Assembly: GCF_003597395.2 (NCBI RefSeq)
Contig: NC_133777.1
Span: forward strand, 15,838,886-15,902,885
Source of the DNA: Chelonoidis abingdonii
Taxonomy: Eukaryota > Chordata > Testudines > Testudinidae
Direction: 5' to 3'
DNA length: 64,000 nt
Shown here: piece after piece, positions 11,640 through 23,100 of the stretch
Numbering within the stretch: the stretch's first letter is position 1
Layout of the letters: every line of letters starts with the position of its first letter
Program-made: the position numbers and the translations under genes
Notes under the pieces: model-generated
What the model was told of the DNA's origin: nothing
The model's input: only the letters and a program-made list of their open reading frames with translations
The model's database searches: none

Positions 11640-12757
11640 AGTGCGAGGGTCATCAAGGGGAGCAAACAGAGTTACACCGTACCCTGGGCCGGCTGAAACT
11701 CGTTTCCAAGTGCTCTCTGATGCGCAGCGCCTCAGTGTGCTCTTCTAATCGCCCTGGTCTCTGGCTGCTAGTACTCAGCGGCCAGGTGATTTGCCTCAGC
11801 CTCCCACCCAGCCATAAATGTCTCCCCTTAGTCTCACAAAGATTGTGGAGCACACATCAAGCAGCAATGAGCAACGGGACTTGTTTGGCTGAGGTCTGAG
11901 CGAGTAAGTAATGATCGCCAGTCTGATTTAAACGGCCAAATGCACATTCTACCACCATCGCCCACTTGCTCAGCCTGTAGTTGAACAGTCTGACCACTGT
12001 CCAGGCTGCCAGTGTATGGCTTCATGAGCATGGCATAAAGGGTAGGCTGGGTCCCCCAGGATAACTATGAGCATTGAACATTCTCAACGGTATTTTCTGG
12101 TCTGGGAAGTTAATTCCCTTGCTGCAGCGTTTAAACAGACTATGCTCCTGAAGACGCGAGCGTCATGACCCTTCTGGCATCCCACTGTGATGTGGGTGAA
12201 ACGTCCCTTGTGGTCCACCAGTGCTTGCAGCACCATTGAAAAGTACCCTTGCGGTTCACGTACTGGGTGCCCTGGTGTTCTGGGCCAAGATAGGGATATG
12301 GGTTCCATCTATGGCCCCACCACAGTTCGGAAAACCCTTGCAGCAAAAGCCATCCACTATCACCTGCACGTTTCCCAGAGTCACAACCTTTCGTAGCAGC
12401 AGCTTAACGATTGCTTTGGCTACTTGCATCACTGCAGCCCCACAGTAGATTTGCCCACTCCAAATTGATTTCAACTGACCGGTAGCTGTCTGGCGTTGCA
12501 AGCTTCCAGAGGCTATTGCCACTCGCTTCTCCACTGTGAGGGCTGCTCTCATGTTTGTAATTACGGCGTTTCAGGGCAGGGGAAAGCATGTCACAAAGTT
12601 TAGGAAAGTGCTCTTACGCCATGCGAAAGTTTCGGCACCACTGCGAATCGTCCAACACGTCAAAACAATGCGGTCCACCAGTCTGTGCTTGTTTTCCCGT
12701 GCCCAAATTCGGCGTTCAATGGGTAGTAGATGCCCCGTTAATAGCGAGTAGCTCAAA
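11640..12757 (-). pseudogene. PIF/Harbinger DDE transposase, relic
   Basis: Read on minus, the pieces come in the order of a HARBI1-like transposase. RRIWARENKHR lies near 12700, then LWKLATPDSYRSV, then AAVMQVAKAIV, then the signature CGGAIDGTHIPI near 12300-12340. These are followed by YFSMVLQALVDHKGRF, ILGDPAYPL, and near 11930-11960 VVECAFGRL, where the last acidic catalytic residue lies. The order and the acidic residues are still readable but at least three frameshifts and several stops separate the pieces. The family cuts and pastes its own element and has a domesticated host relative, HARBI1. Since it sits inside matching termini, this is element-borne and not the host gene. Confidence 0.88.
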
Positions 12758-13371
12758 CGCTGGGCCAGCGGTTATGGAGAATTCTGCTCAATCTCGTCAT
12801 CGCTTGTCCTCGCCGCTCAGCAATAGCTGCCTCCTCCTCTCCTCCTGCCTTTGCAGTTCATTGTTCAGTATAGTCAGCACGAGAGTACGCGAGGTTGTTG
12901 ACAACGCTCAGAATACCGTTTGTGATCTCAGGGTCCATGATTGCTGTGCTATGGCGTTTGCTCAATGCACTCCGCGAAAAAGGCGCCAAAGGTGTCTGCT
13001 GCCTTCACAAAGGGAGGGGTGAGGGCTGTACCACAGCACCACCGGGCAATGTTTTTATGCCCCATCAGCACTGTGCTCTAACACGGAAGTGGGAACTATG
13101 GGATAGCTGAGGAACAGCTACCCAGTGCACCGTCCTGAAATCGATGGTAGCTTGGACCTGACATAAGCAATCGATTTTTTGATCACACTGTGGACGCGCA
13201 AACCGATTTATAACATCGGTTTTGTAATATCGGTTTAAACTACTTTGAATAATCGTGCAGTGTAATGTACCCTGATAGCCAAGCCGCAGCAATGAAGATT
13301 TGGACGCCTTGTCCTGCGCGTGAGAGCTGTGAAGTGACTGGATGCTCTCCCCAGCCCATCTTTGATAGAAG

Positions 13372-13838
13372 CAGGGCCGGTGCAGAGGAGTTTTGCGCCC
13401 TAGATGAAACTTCCCCCTTGACCTCCCCATCCCTACCCCCGCCCGAGGCACCCCCCCCACGCAGCTCATCCATTCTGCCAGAGCACACCTCTCGTGGCCA
13501 CTCCCATTGCTGCTTCACTTCTCGCGCCTCCCAGGCTTGCAGCATCAATCAGCTTAGGCGCCACAACCTGGAGGTGCAGAAGTGAAGCACACACAGCGTG
13601 CTCAGGAGGAGGCGGAGCAGAGGTGAGCTGGGCGAGAGTTCCCCTGTGTGTCCACCCCCCCCCCCCCCCCAACTTGCTGCAGGTGGCCCTCCTCGCGCTC
13701 CCCTGCCCCAGCTCCCTCTGCCTAAATGCTGGCAGCCACCGGGGTCGCCAAAGATCTGGCCGCCGCGGTCGCTGCTGAAGAAAATGCTGCCCCCCCAAAT
13801 CCTAGCACCCGGTCACCTAAATGGTTGCACCGGCCCTG
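13372..13838. mobile_element. hAT MITE (467 bp) with target duplication
   Basis: Inverted ends CAGGGCCGGTGCA and TGCACCGGCCCTG are perfect over 13 bases. Flanks GATAGAAG (13364-13371) and GACAGAAG (13839-13846) agree at 7 of 8 bases. The inside is GC-rich, with a C run near 13660. It has no transposase and is non-autonomous. Overlapping long frames on both strands here are compositional. Confidence 0.85.
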
Positions 13839-15445
13839 GACAGAAGCAGCCACCATCAGAGTCATGACTGGTTATGGGAACAAAAATGGGACTCCTATGC
13901 AGACATTTACTAGGTCCAGCCACCAAGTCAGAGAGTGGAGCTCTCGAGCAGGTATGCAAATCCACATGTTCAGAGGGTGCCTGCAACTTGGAAGCATAGT
14001 ACACAGAATGAATTCAGGCTTGCAGACAGTGAAGGTGAAGTCTGGCTTGTGGGGTTACACACATGGATGATGCCATATGGCCTAGGAGCTGAAGGAAGGC
14101 TCTCACTGTTGTTACAGGACTGAATTTGAGGATGTTGGAAAGGGTAACTATAAAATGGAACTTTTCAGCTGGGAGGTAAGATGTGGCTAGTGTTGCATCA
14201 AAGATCTCCCTCTATGACCATGATGCACTGAGAAGGGAGCAAATGAACAGTTTTCAAATTTAATTGCAGGCCTAGTTGGGAAAAGACTTGTCTGATGACT
14301 AGGACACTGTTCTAGATCTGGTTGCTGGATGCTAATGGGACTAGCCAATTGTACAAGTAGGGAAAAATTTGAACGTCCAAGTGTCAAAGGTGGGCTGCCA
14401 CCATTGCCATGCGCTTGGAGAAAACCCTCAGGACTGAAGATAGACTGAAGGGGAGCAATGTGTATGGATAGTGATTGGCACTCACCAGAAATCAAAGGTA
14501 CTTCCTGTGGGAGGCATGTATTGCCACATGGAAGTACATGTTCTGTAGCTTGGGGGAACTATATCAATCTCTAGTCTCCAAAGAAGGGATCGTAGACCAT
14601 CCTGAACATAATTTTTTTGATGAATTTGTTCCGCTTTCTTACATCTAAAACATAGTGGCGGCCACCAGATTTCTTTGGGACTACGAAGTACCAGGAACTT
14701 CCTCTGTTGCTCCCAACTCTAGAAGAGACCATAGTTCCTGAAATGACATGGTCTTGTGAGAGGGGTCCCTGAAAAAGGACAGAGAGGGTGGATTGGGAAA
14801 GGGGAGAGAAATGAACTGGATAACATATAGTGCTTTTACCGTGTCACTCAAAGGAGAATAGTGCTTACTAAACTTTTTCACAAATGATTGTAGCTAGTAT
14901 GTTGTTAGATCATACAACAGAATGGCTGTTTCAGACACTTTCGTAATATCATGCTACCCCTCAGACCTGAGAGCGGTATTCTCTGCATGGCTCAGATCCA
15001 TATTGAGGGAAGTGGAGGAGACTGGGTGGGCCAGTGCAAGAATGCACATCACACTTCCCCCACCCTCTTCATCCCCACAGACCTTACCTGGAAAAGGTAT
15101 TATAGCCACTGATTGTGCTACTTTTAAGCCATAGTCCTCCTGAGCGTTGCAGGGATTGCTGTGGTCAGAGGGGAGTCCCTGTTAGTGAGTCTCCAGTTAA
15201 GTCACATTGCCCAGAAGCCATTGCGTAAGGATGGGGTCAGATGGAGGAGCCTTCCATTTAGATGTCAGGGGTCATCAATGGATTCTGGGATATCCAGCAG
15301 GTTTGTGGTCAGCCAAACAACCCCCTGGTTTTGGAAAAGCAGCCCAATCTTCCTGGTGTTCTCAATCTACCTGGCTGTGCAAATTGATGTTTGTGACAAT
15401 GGCTCAGTTTCCCTTACCTCTTGGAAGAACTTTGGAAAATGATGC
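13839..15445 (-). pseudogene. DIRS-like retrotransposon reverse transcriptase/RNase H relic
   Basis: On minus, near 14690-14600, the sequence reads VVPKKSGG, then VLDVRK, NKFIKK and FRM, the first conserved block of DIRS-type reverse transcriptases. Around 14420-14220 pieces read MAMVAAHL, then DVQIFPYLYNW (the YxDD region, with the acidic pair lost) and LGLQLN. Near 13960-13880 a piece reads ARELHSLTWWLDLVNV followed by GVPF, as in the region before RNase H. Several frameshifts and stops interrupt it. No termini are visible, and the left edge coincides with the hAT MITE target duplication, so the MITE lies beside or inside it. The right limit is approximate. Confidence 0.65.
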
Positions 15446-16366
15446 TAAACTATATGTACCTTTTTGCATTTTCATCTAGTGATATATTTTCAACTGGTAG
15501 TATTCAGAAAAGACTATAATACTGAAAATATATGAGTTTTAGGTGCCTATTTCATTCTAATAATCTTCCAATAAGCATGTTATTAATTTTAGTAGCTGAA
15601 AGGACTTATATAATGAAACAACTAACATATCACCTCTCTTAATAATTAAACGAAAATTCAATTTAAAAGAGGGGCTGCAGAAAGAAGTCCTATTTCATGG
15701 GCTGGCTAAATGTATAAAAACAAGGTGATCTCAAAATTCATACACACCAGTCAAGGACCAATAAAAATAGATGAACTACTAAGTATCATTTGAAAAAGAG
15801 AAGGAAATGTAACACCACTAGGTCTGTATGGTCACACAGGCAGATACAAGTCTTAGTAACTCGTAGAACAAAGCAAGAGGAAATGTCCTGGTCAGTGTAT
15901 GTGTGTGAGCTTTTCTCAAGTTTAAATAGTTTTTATAATATACTTATTTGTCCAATAACATAACATTTGCATCACTTTCAAGAGACAAAAGACACACACA
16001 AACAGGACATCCACATTTCAGCTTTAAACAGATCTGGCATAAATGCAGTACAGGATGATGACATTTCCTTAACAATTTTATTTCATTAATAATATTCAAT
16101 ATAATTAAGGTACACAGGAGTTGTACTCGTGTCTGTTGGCTCATGAAATTAGATACTTTAACAATGGACCAGAACAAAGTGCATCAACAATTGGACACTT
16201 CTGGAAGTCCTCAGAAGTTTGATGGAGGCCAATTAGAGATCAGTGACCACTATGCATTGCTACTAAGCTTCGTATCTGATATTGTGGGACATTATGAATG
16301 AGTGCTAATAAAGGTCACTCACTGCACGTGAGAGAACCTTAATACATGCTGAATTTCAAATACACT

Positions 16367-16372
16367 TTTATT
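16367..16372 (-). promoter_or_regulatory. Distal poly(A) signal candidate, SDR42E2-like copy 1
   Basis: AATAAA on minus, within a 17-base block identical to the one downstream of copy 2 (60123-60128). Conservation between the copies supports use. Confidence 0.4.
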
Positions 16373-16757
16373 TCACCTCTTATGCAGTGTCACAATACAA
16401 CTAATTCACACAAAAAATTACATTGCATGCATCTTTTCTGTACAGCTAGTGTGCATTGCGTATTGTTTACATTAATCTATTTTTCACTTTTGTTGTTCTA
16501 TTTTCCAGTTTCTCTGTATTCCCCGCAATAACATGCATTGGCAACAGGTCTGGTCAGTCTTTCTCCTTATTCTAGCTGTGCTTGTCTTTGTTGATGTAGT
16601 ATTGCAGATTTACTGTAGTTCCTTCTCTTCCAGTTTGTCATCCACTTCAACAAGCAGTTTGGAAAGAAGCACTTTTGGTGTGAAACAAATAGATCCAACA
16701 GCTTTGACGCCTGCATTTGTCATTGGTGATCATCTTTGGGCTTCTGCCTTACTATAC

Positions 16758-16763
16758 TTTATT
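16758..16763 (-). promoter_or_regulatory. Proximal poly(A) signal candidate, SDR42E2-like copy 1
   Basis: AATAAA on minus about 175 bases past the stop. The same signal stands in the aligned place after copy 2 (60686-60691). Confidence 0.5.
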
Positions 16764-16935
16764 TTAACCTTTTAAGAAGGTTTACTGATGTGCTGTCTTT
16801 TTTTAGTTTAAGCCTAAAAATAACTGCCTATTACATCGGAGCTAATATCTGGTACAGAGTAATGCAGCCCATGTGAGCCGAGGACTATACTGTGACTGAT
16901 TACATGCCAGTTTATTAACGCTCATGAAACATAAG

Positions 16936-17187
16936 TTAATGTTGGTTTTCTTTGAAAAAATGCATAATTGGAAGATCTGCTAATGTAAAAGAAAGAAATA
17001 TCAAACTTAGAAAACTGCCAATTAAGGAAAGTATGACTTTAAGGAAGATGTGATGATTCTGGTTTTCTGGTCTTGTTTTAATAAAATGGTCCACAGAATC
17101 GGCAAATGTGAACTTCTTTGGATAATAACCTAGCTGGCTGCGTGCCTTGTCTATTCGGAATGTGTGAGTCACGGCAATGTTCCGCAC
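16936..17187 (-). CDS. SDR42E2: SDR42E2-like copy 1, last coding exon
   Basis: 252 bases including the stop at 16936-16938, acceptor GCCTCGTAG. It begins [20 protein letters not shown], the H-x-F-x-I-x-K-A-R-x-x-L-G-Y block, then [12 protein letters not shown], and ends with a hydrophobic stretch (about 22 residues rich in Leu, Ile, Phe) followed by a short basic/polar tail. That fits a C-terminal membrane anchor. The frame continues 15 residues longer than copy 2. Confidence 0.95.
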   Translation of the reverse strand: MRNIAVTHTFRIDKARSQLGYYPKKFTFADSVDHFIKTRPENQNHHIFLKVILSLIGSFLSLIFLSFTLADLPIMHFFKENQH

Positions 17188-20100
17188 CTACGAGGCAAAA
17201 GAACCAACAGTCAAAAAGCTGCACACATTCCAAACCTTGAACAAAACTCTGTTATGTGAATGGTAGCACAACAGAATATGAAAGAGAAGCAAATTCTCAA
17301 ATTAAAAATAACTTTGGGTCAATCTGTACACTCCTATGGACATACCTCACATTCTCCTTCAAATTGTCCTCACAAATGGAGGGTCTTAGGCAGGGCCGGG
17401 TCTAGGTTTTTTGCTGCCCCAAGAAAAAAAATTTTTGGCTCCCCTCCGTCCCAGCCCTGGGCTCCCCCCGCACCCGCCCTGCTGCCCCTGCCCTGGGCTC
17501 TCCCCCTGCCCCCCTGCTCCCCCAGCCGTCTGGCTTCCCTTTCCCCTGCCCGAGTGCCTCCCCCACCCCCTAGCCCGAGCTCCCCTTTCCCCCCACCAGT
17601 GCCCACCCCACTCTGCTCTCCTACCTGGGCTCCCCCCCTCCCCTGCACCATCCTCTGCCGCAGCCCTGGGTCACTGGTAACTCGCCCCAGGGCGGGTCAT
17701 TCAGCAGGAATTTTGGATGTGCTCAAACAGACGGATTGGTCCCATATGGTTACAGAGATGCAGTAAGTGGAACAATTTTACGCTTGTGTGATTGAAGGAT
17801 ATCTGGATGCATATTATAAGACTGTCCTCCATAAATAAGGAAAATTTGAGGTGTCTTTATATTCTTTGTTCACTCTTTCTTTCTATGGGGAATTTGCCAA
17901 TGCAATTATCACTGTCTTCCTTTAACAAAAAACAACAAAAAAGGCAATGGCCTTTGAAAATAGCAATTCCAGTCTAATAACCACTGGGAAGCATTTCTTG
18001 CTCAATTTTATCCTACTTTTTCTACAGCAAGTTACAGTGGATCAGTATATTTGATTTGGGAGAAATGAAGTAACAACTGCCCAAACTGATCTTGAGCACT
18101 CTTGAATTTTGAGGTGTTAAAATCTGGAAGGCAGGTGCTGGGTGTGTTTGTGGGGGGCTGTGGGCTCCGTAGGGGAGCACGGCAGCATGTATTCGGCAGC
18201 GTGTCTGGTGCTGCGTGGAGCCAGACATGCTGGTCTGAGTGGCATGGTAAGGGGGCTGGGGGGTTGGAGAAGGGGTACGGGATTCTGGGGGTGCAGTCAA
18301 GGGACAGAGAGCAGGGGGGGTTGGATGGGGTGGAGGTTTGGCGGGCAGTCAGGGGCAGGGAGAAGGGGGGGTTAGATGGGTCAGGGGTTCAGGGGGCAGT
18401 CAGGGGACAGGCAGTGGTTGGATAGGCATGGGAGTCCCAGGGGTTTGTCAGGGGACAGGTAGGGGCTGGGGTCCTAGGGGAGAAGTTGGGGAGGTCTCAG
18501 GAGGGGGCAGTTGGGGACAAGGAGAAGGTAGGCTTAGATAGGGGGTGCGGTCGCAAGGGGCAGTTAGGGGCAGGGGTCCTGGGAAGGGGCAATCAGGGGA
18601 CAAGGAGCAGCAGTGCTTAGATAGGGGGTGGGCTCTTGGAGAGCAGTTCGGAGCAGGGGTCCCAGGAGGGGGTGATAAGGGGACAGGGAGCGGGGTGAGC
18701 GTGTGGATGGGTTGGGGTTTCTGTGGGGGGCAGTCAGAGGGAGTGGATGGTGGCAGGGTGTGGCTACTCTCCCTCCCCATGGAGTATCCATTTTTTTAAA
18801 TGTTAAAATATGGTATCCCTACCATCCACAGTGCAACTCTCCACTCACAGCATGCTGCTGCATGAGGTCCCCCTGCTTCCTTTCCAGTTGGTGGTGGCCA
18901 AGGGATTGCTGGGAAATGTAGTTCTTTCCCTGCTCCAGGGCTGGCTCTATAGGCTGGGAGCTAACCGAGGAACTACGGCTCCCAGAGCCCCCTGTTGGTT
19001 CTCCGCTCCCATGCTGTATCCCTGCTGCCCCTGTAAATGGGCTGCTCCAAGCAGGTGCTTGCTTTGCTAGTGCCTAGAGCCGCCCCTGGTCTTGGGAGTG
19101 TATAGAGAAGGCAGAAGCTTCTATCTTCCAGCCTTTGGGACATCTACACATGATGCTCAGCCCCTCTCCAGCAGCATCTCGCTATGCTATTGGTCAGGTA
19201 CCCTACATCCATCCATCTATCGTACTTCCATGGCCCCACATTACCATAATATCTGAGTGCCCACAATCTTTAGAATATTTATCTTCACTACCCCTGAGGG
19301 GAATATAGGGAACTGAGGAAAGACTAATAACCAGATTTTAAAAGGTATTTAAGCATCTAAAGATGCAGATAGTCACCTAGTGGGATTTTCAGAAGTGCCT
19401 TGGCACCTGGATGCTTTTGAAAATCCCAATAGATGCCTATCTGCATCTTTAGGTGCCTAAATACCTTCAAAATGTACCCTAAATTGGCTTGCCCAAAGTC
19501 ACAGAGGAAGTCTGTGGCAGAGCATGGAAATGAATATGTATCTCCCAAGCCCCAGCAAGTGCTCTGACCACTGAACCATCCTTCCCTGTGACTGTGTCAC
19601 TCCTATCTTTTGAAGAAGTGGAGAGGGGGCAGGTGCTGAGAAACTGCAAATGTAAGCAGCATTATGGTAGGCTTGGGATGCCCTAGTGGTGATCTGTTGC
19701 CTTAGAAGGGAAGATTTCTATGGCAAGTGCCTCCTCCCTACCATTCTTGGTCCGGGCTCCAGGTCCAAACCATGCAGTCCCAACCTTGTACTTAATCCAC
19801 TAAGAAGATGGATTGGAAGACGATGGCATGGGGGGGAGGTGGTTCTTGGCACCACACATCTCCCTAAGTCAGATCAGAAGATCTTCCTCTTGCAGAAATA
19901 GTGAAGATGATATGATCTTCCCTATAGCAATTTGTAGCTACTCACACTAAATGAAATAATTACTTGTCATTTTACCAAGAGATTGTTGAGATTTGTTTCT
20001 TTTTTGTCTCAAATTGTTTAGCAATGTTTAATTACTGGTACAGACTAAAATCATTGTTTCTTATTTGCTTGTGTTTTCTAAAAATAACAATCATTGCATT

Positions 20101-23100
20101 TTCTTGAGAATTATTAAATAACAACATAAATAATACAAGTGTGTTTAAATGGACAGAAATTATTTAGGCAACATATTTCTAATAACAAATATACCATATG
20201 GCCCAAATTGTGGCTGGCATTTATTTTTGCCATGAAAACTGCAGGTAAAGACAGAGCACAGATGGGGAGTTTTATTCTTTGACTTGTGTGAATTCTTTGT
20301 GAGCTTCCTGCAACATTGTGCCCCCAGTATTAATATAACATACTTCCTGCACATTTTAATTAGATATTTTATAAAGATACATATTTTACCTCATTTCTGG
20401 TCAGCAAAGGTGAAAATTCAATAACTGGTTTCAATGCCAAGTGCAGATATTCCATTGCTGTGGCTGTGAAATAGAAAGTTACTACTTGAGATAACAATGG
20501 TAAACCACTAAGATATTTTAATTTTAGTATAACAGTTCATGTAGGTAATGTTAAAGAAAATTTAAATTGTTAAAGAACTGTGCACAAAGTAATTGAAGTC
20601 CATAGCACTACTTGCTCCAGTAAGATGGGTTGGATTGGTGCTATTTTTGTACCATAAAGTGGGGACCTACTTGGGATTACTTATATGAATAAAGGGTTTG
20701 CATGATTGGATGTAGGCCTGGAAGATTGATTAAATAACTACAAGACTTTAGGAAACATAGTGATAAAAAGCCATTGTAAGTTGGATTCTGCATTTGTTTC
20801 ACACCCAAGATTCTCATAGATGTCAGAGGGAGTTTGGGATGCACAAGATGCAGAATTCAGCATCGCAAGGAAAACATCTAGGGTTGCCAAGCAATTAAAA
20901 AAATTAATCTTGATTAATTGCATGATTAAAAATGAATTGCAATTAATCATGCTGTTAATAGTAGAATACCATTTATATAAAAATTTTGGGATGTTTTCCA
21001 CATTTTCAAATATGTTAATTTAAATTACAACACAGAATACAAAAGTGTACAGTTCTCACTTTATATTTATTTTTATTATAAATATTTGCACTGTAAAAAT
21101 AAAAGAAATAGTATTTTTCAATTCACTTAATACAAGTACTGTAGTGCAATCTCTTTATCATGAAAGTTGAACTTAAAAATGTAGAGTTATATACAAAAAA
21201 TAACTTAATTCAAAAATAAAACAATGTAAAACTTTAGAGCCTACAAGTCTACTCAGTCCTATTTCTTGTTTAGCCAATCGCTCCAACAAACAAGTTTGTT
21301 TACATTTGCAGGAGATAATGCTGCTTGCTTCTTATTTACAGTGTGACCTGAAAGTGAGAACAGGCATTTGCATGGCACTGTTGTAGCTGGTGTCACAAGA
21401 TATTTATGTGCCAGGCAGGGCCGGCTCCAGGCACCAGCCAAGCAAGCTCATGCTTGGGGCGGCAGATTCTAAGGGGCGACATTCCGGCCAATCCTAGGGC
21501 GGCATGGCTGTTCTATTTTGTTTTGCTTTGCCTCCAGGTCCGGCTGCCCTGCACCCTGGGGTTTATTATTTTTTTTTTTGCTTTGTCTCTGGGTCCAGCC
21601 ACCCTGCGCCCAGTGTTTTTTTTCTGTTTTTTTTTGCTTTGCCTCTGGGTCCGGCCACCCTGCGCCCTGGGGTTTATTTATTTATTTGCTTTGCCTCTGT
21701 GTCCAGCTGCCCTGCACCCGCGGTTTTTGGGGTTTTTTTTGCTTCGTCTCCGGGTCCAGCTGCTCTGTGCCCTGGGGTTTATTTTTATTTTTTTTGCTTT
21801 GCCTCGGGGTCTAGCTGCCCTGCACCCAGGATTTTGGGGTTTTTTTGGCTTTGCCTCCGGGTCTGGCTGCCCTGCACCCAGGGTTGTTTGTTTTTTTTTG
21901 CTTGGGGCAGCAAAAAAGTCAGAGCTGGCCCTGGTGCCAGGTGTGCTAAAGATTCATATGTCCCTTCATGCTTCAACCACCATTCCAGAGGACATGCGTC
22001 CATGCTGATGATGCGTTCTGCTCAATAATGATCCAAAGCAGTGCAGACCAACGCATGTTCATTTTCATCATCTGAGTCAGATGTCATCAGCACAAGCTTG
22101 ATTTTCTTTTTTGGTGGTTTGGGTTCTGTAGTTTCTGCATCAGAGTGCTGCTCTTTTAAGACTTCTGAAAGCATGCTCCACATCCTGTTCCTCCCAGATT
22201 TTGGAAGGTAGTTCAGATTCTTAAATCTTGGGTTGAGTGCTGTAGCTATCTTTAGAAATCTCACACTGGTACCTGCTTTGTGTTTTGTCAGATCTGGAGT
22301 GAAAGTGGTCTTAAAACAAACAACATGCTGGGTCATAATCTGAGATTGCTATAACATGAAATATATGGCAGAATGCAGGTAAAATATAGAACAAGAGACA
22401 TATAATTCTCTCCAAAGGATTTCAGTCACAAATTTAATTAACACATTATTTTTGTAAACACGCATCACCAGCATGGAAGCATGTCCTCCGGAATGGTGGC
22501 CAAAGCATAAAGGGGCATACAAATGTTTAGCATATCTGGCATGTAAATACTTTGCAATGCCAGCTACAAAAGTGCCATATGAACATCTGTTCTCACTTTC
22601 AGGTGACATTGTAAATAAGAAGCGGGTACCATTATCTCCTGTAAATGTAAACAAACTTGTTTCTTGTAGTGATTGGCTGTACAAGAAGTAGGACTGAGTG
22701 GACTTGTAGGCTGTAAAGTTTTACATTGTTTTGTTTTTGAGTGCAGTTATGTAACAAAAAAAATCTGCCTTTGTAAGTTGTGCTTTCATGATAAAGAGAT
22801 TGCACTATCGTATTTGCATGAGGTGAATTGAAAAATACAATTTATTTTATTATTTTTACAGAGCAAATATTTGTAATAAAAATAATATAAAGTGAGTGCT
22901 GTACACTTTGTATTTTTCTGTTGTATTTTAAATCAATATATTTGAAAATGTAGAATAACATCCAAAATATTTAATAAACGTAAATTGCTATTCTGTTGTT
23001 TAACAGTGTGATTAAAACTGTGATGAATTTTTTTAATCATGATTAATTTTTTTGAGTTAATCCTGTGAGTTGACTGTGATTAATCGACAGCCCTAAAAAC

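Larger units (their letters stand above)
8402..13272. mobile_element. PIF/Harbinger DNA transposon, near full length (4.87 kb), decayed
   Basis: Termini are inverted and similar: GGCCAGGTCTACACTGC at the left and, on the minus strand at the right, GGGTACATTACACTGCACG. Both have AT-rich subterminal blocks with repeats of ATCGGTTTAA. The flanks are TGA (8399-8401) and TGA (13273-13275), matching the 3-bp target duplication of the superfamily. It holds relics of the two expected genes, convergently arranged: a Myb/SANT-like protein on plus and a DDE transposase on minus. Both are broken by frameshifts, so the copy is dead. A small inverted repeat (8901-9013) has inserted in it. The orientation is opposite to the second copy at 36549-42005. 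Confidence 0.88.
15930..16780 (-). repeat. 3' flank of SDR42E2-like copy 1, homologous to 59935-60780
   Basis: Several blocks match the region downstream of the second gene copy in the same order. These are GGCATAAATGCAGTAC... with GACATAAATGCAATAC..., CTTTTATTTCACCTCTT (identical in both), and a block ending GCCTTACTATACTTTATT matching GCCTTGCAACTTTATT. The similarity shows that the duplication included at least about 1 kb beyond the stop codon. No coding frame is present. It likely holds the 3' UTR. Confidence 0.6.
20879..23095. mobile_element. Foldback hAT element with two transposase ends
   Basis: The termini TAGGGTTGCCAAGCAATTAA and (minus, right end) TAGGGCTGTCGATTAATC are inverted. 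The flanks AAAACATC (20871-20878) and AAAACATC (23096-23103) are identical 8-bp target duplications. Both halves carry the C-terminal hAT dimerisation region of a BED-type transposase, facing outward: minus strand in the left half, plus strand in the right half. The element is therefore an inverted duplication of one end. A younger hAT (21416-21933) sits in the left half. Confidence 0.9.

Noticed and set aside
11640..12757. Domesticated HARBI1 host gene
   Set aside because: The transposase pieces are frameshifted and lie inside matching Harbinger termini with a target duplication, so this is an element relic.
17260..17766. Plus-strand frame of 168 codons rich in proline
   Set aside because: Lies in the C-rich left part of a hAT element. 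Both strands are open and the sister element at 56087 has a different reading in the same part.
17391..19088. hAT element near copy 1 as part of the gene duplication shared with 56087-59119
   Set aside because: The two elements have different 8-bp target duplications and different positions relative to the last exon, so they inserted independently.
21406..22028. Plus-strand frames of 98-200 codons rich in Phe, Leu, Cys and Pro
   Set aside because: They follow a 54-bp tandem inside a hAT MITE. All three phases are open at once, there is no start context or domain, and the MITE has perfect target duplications.
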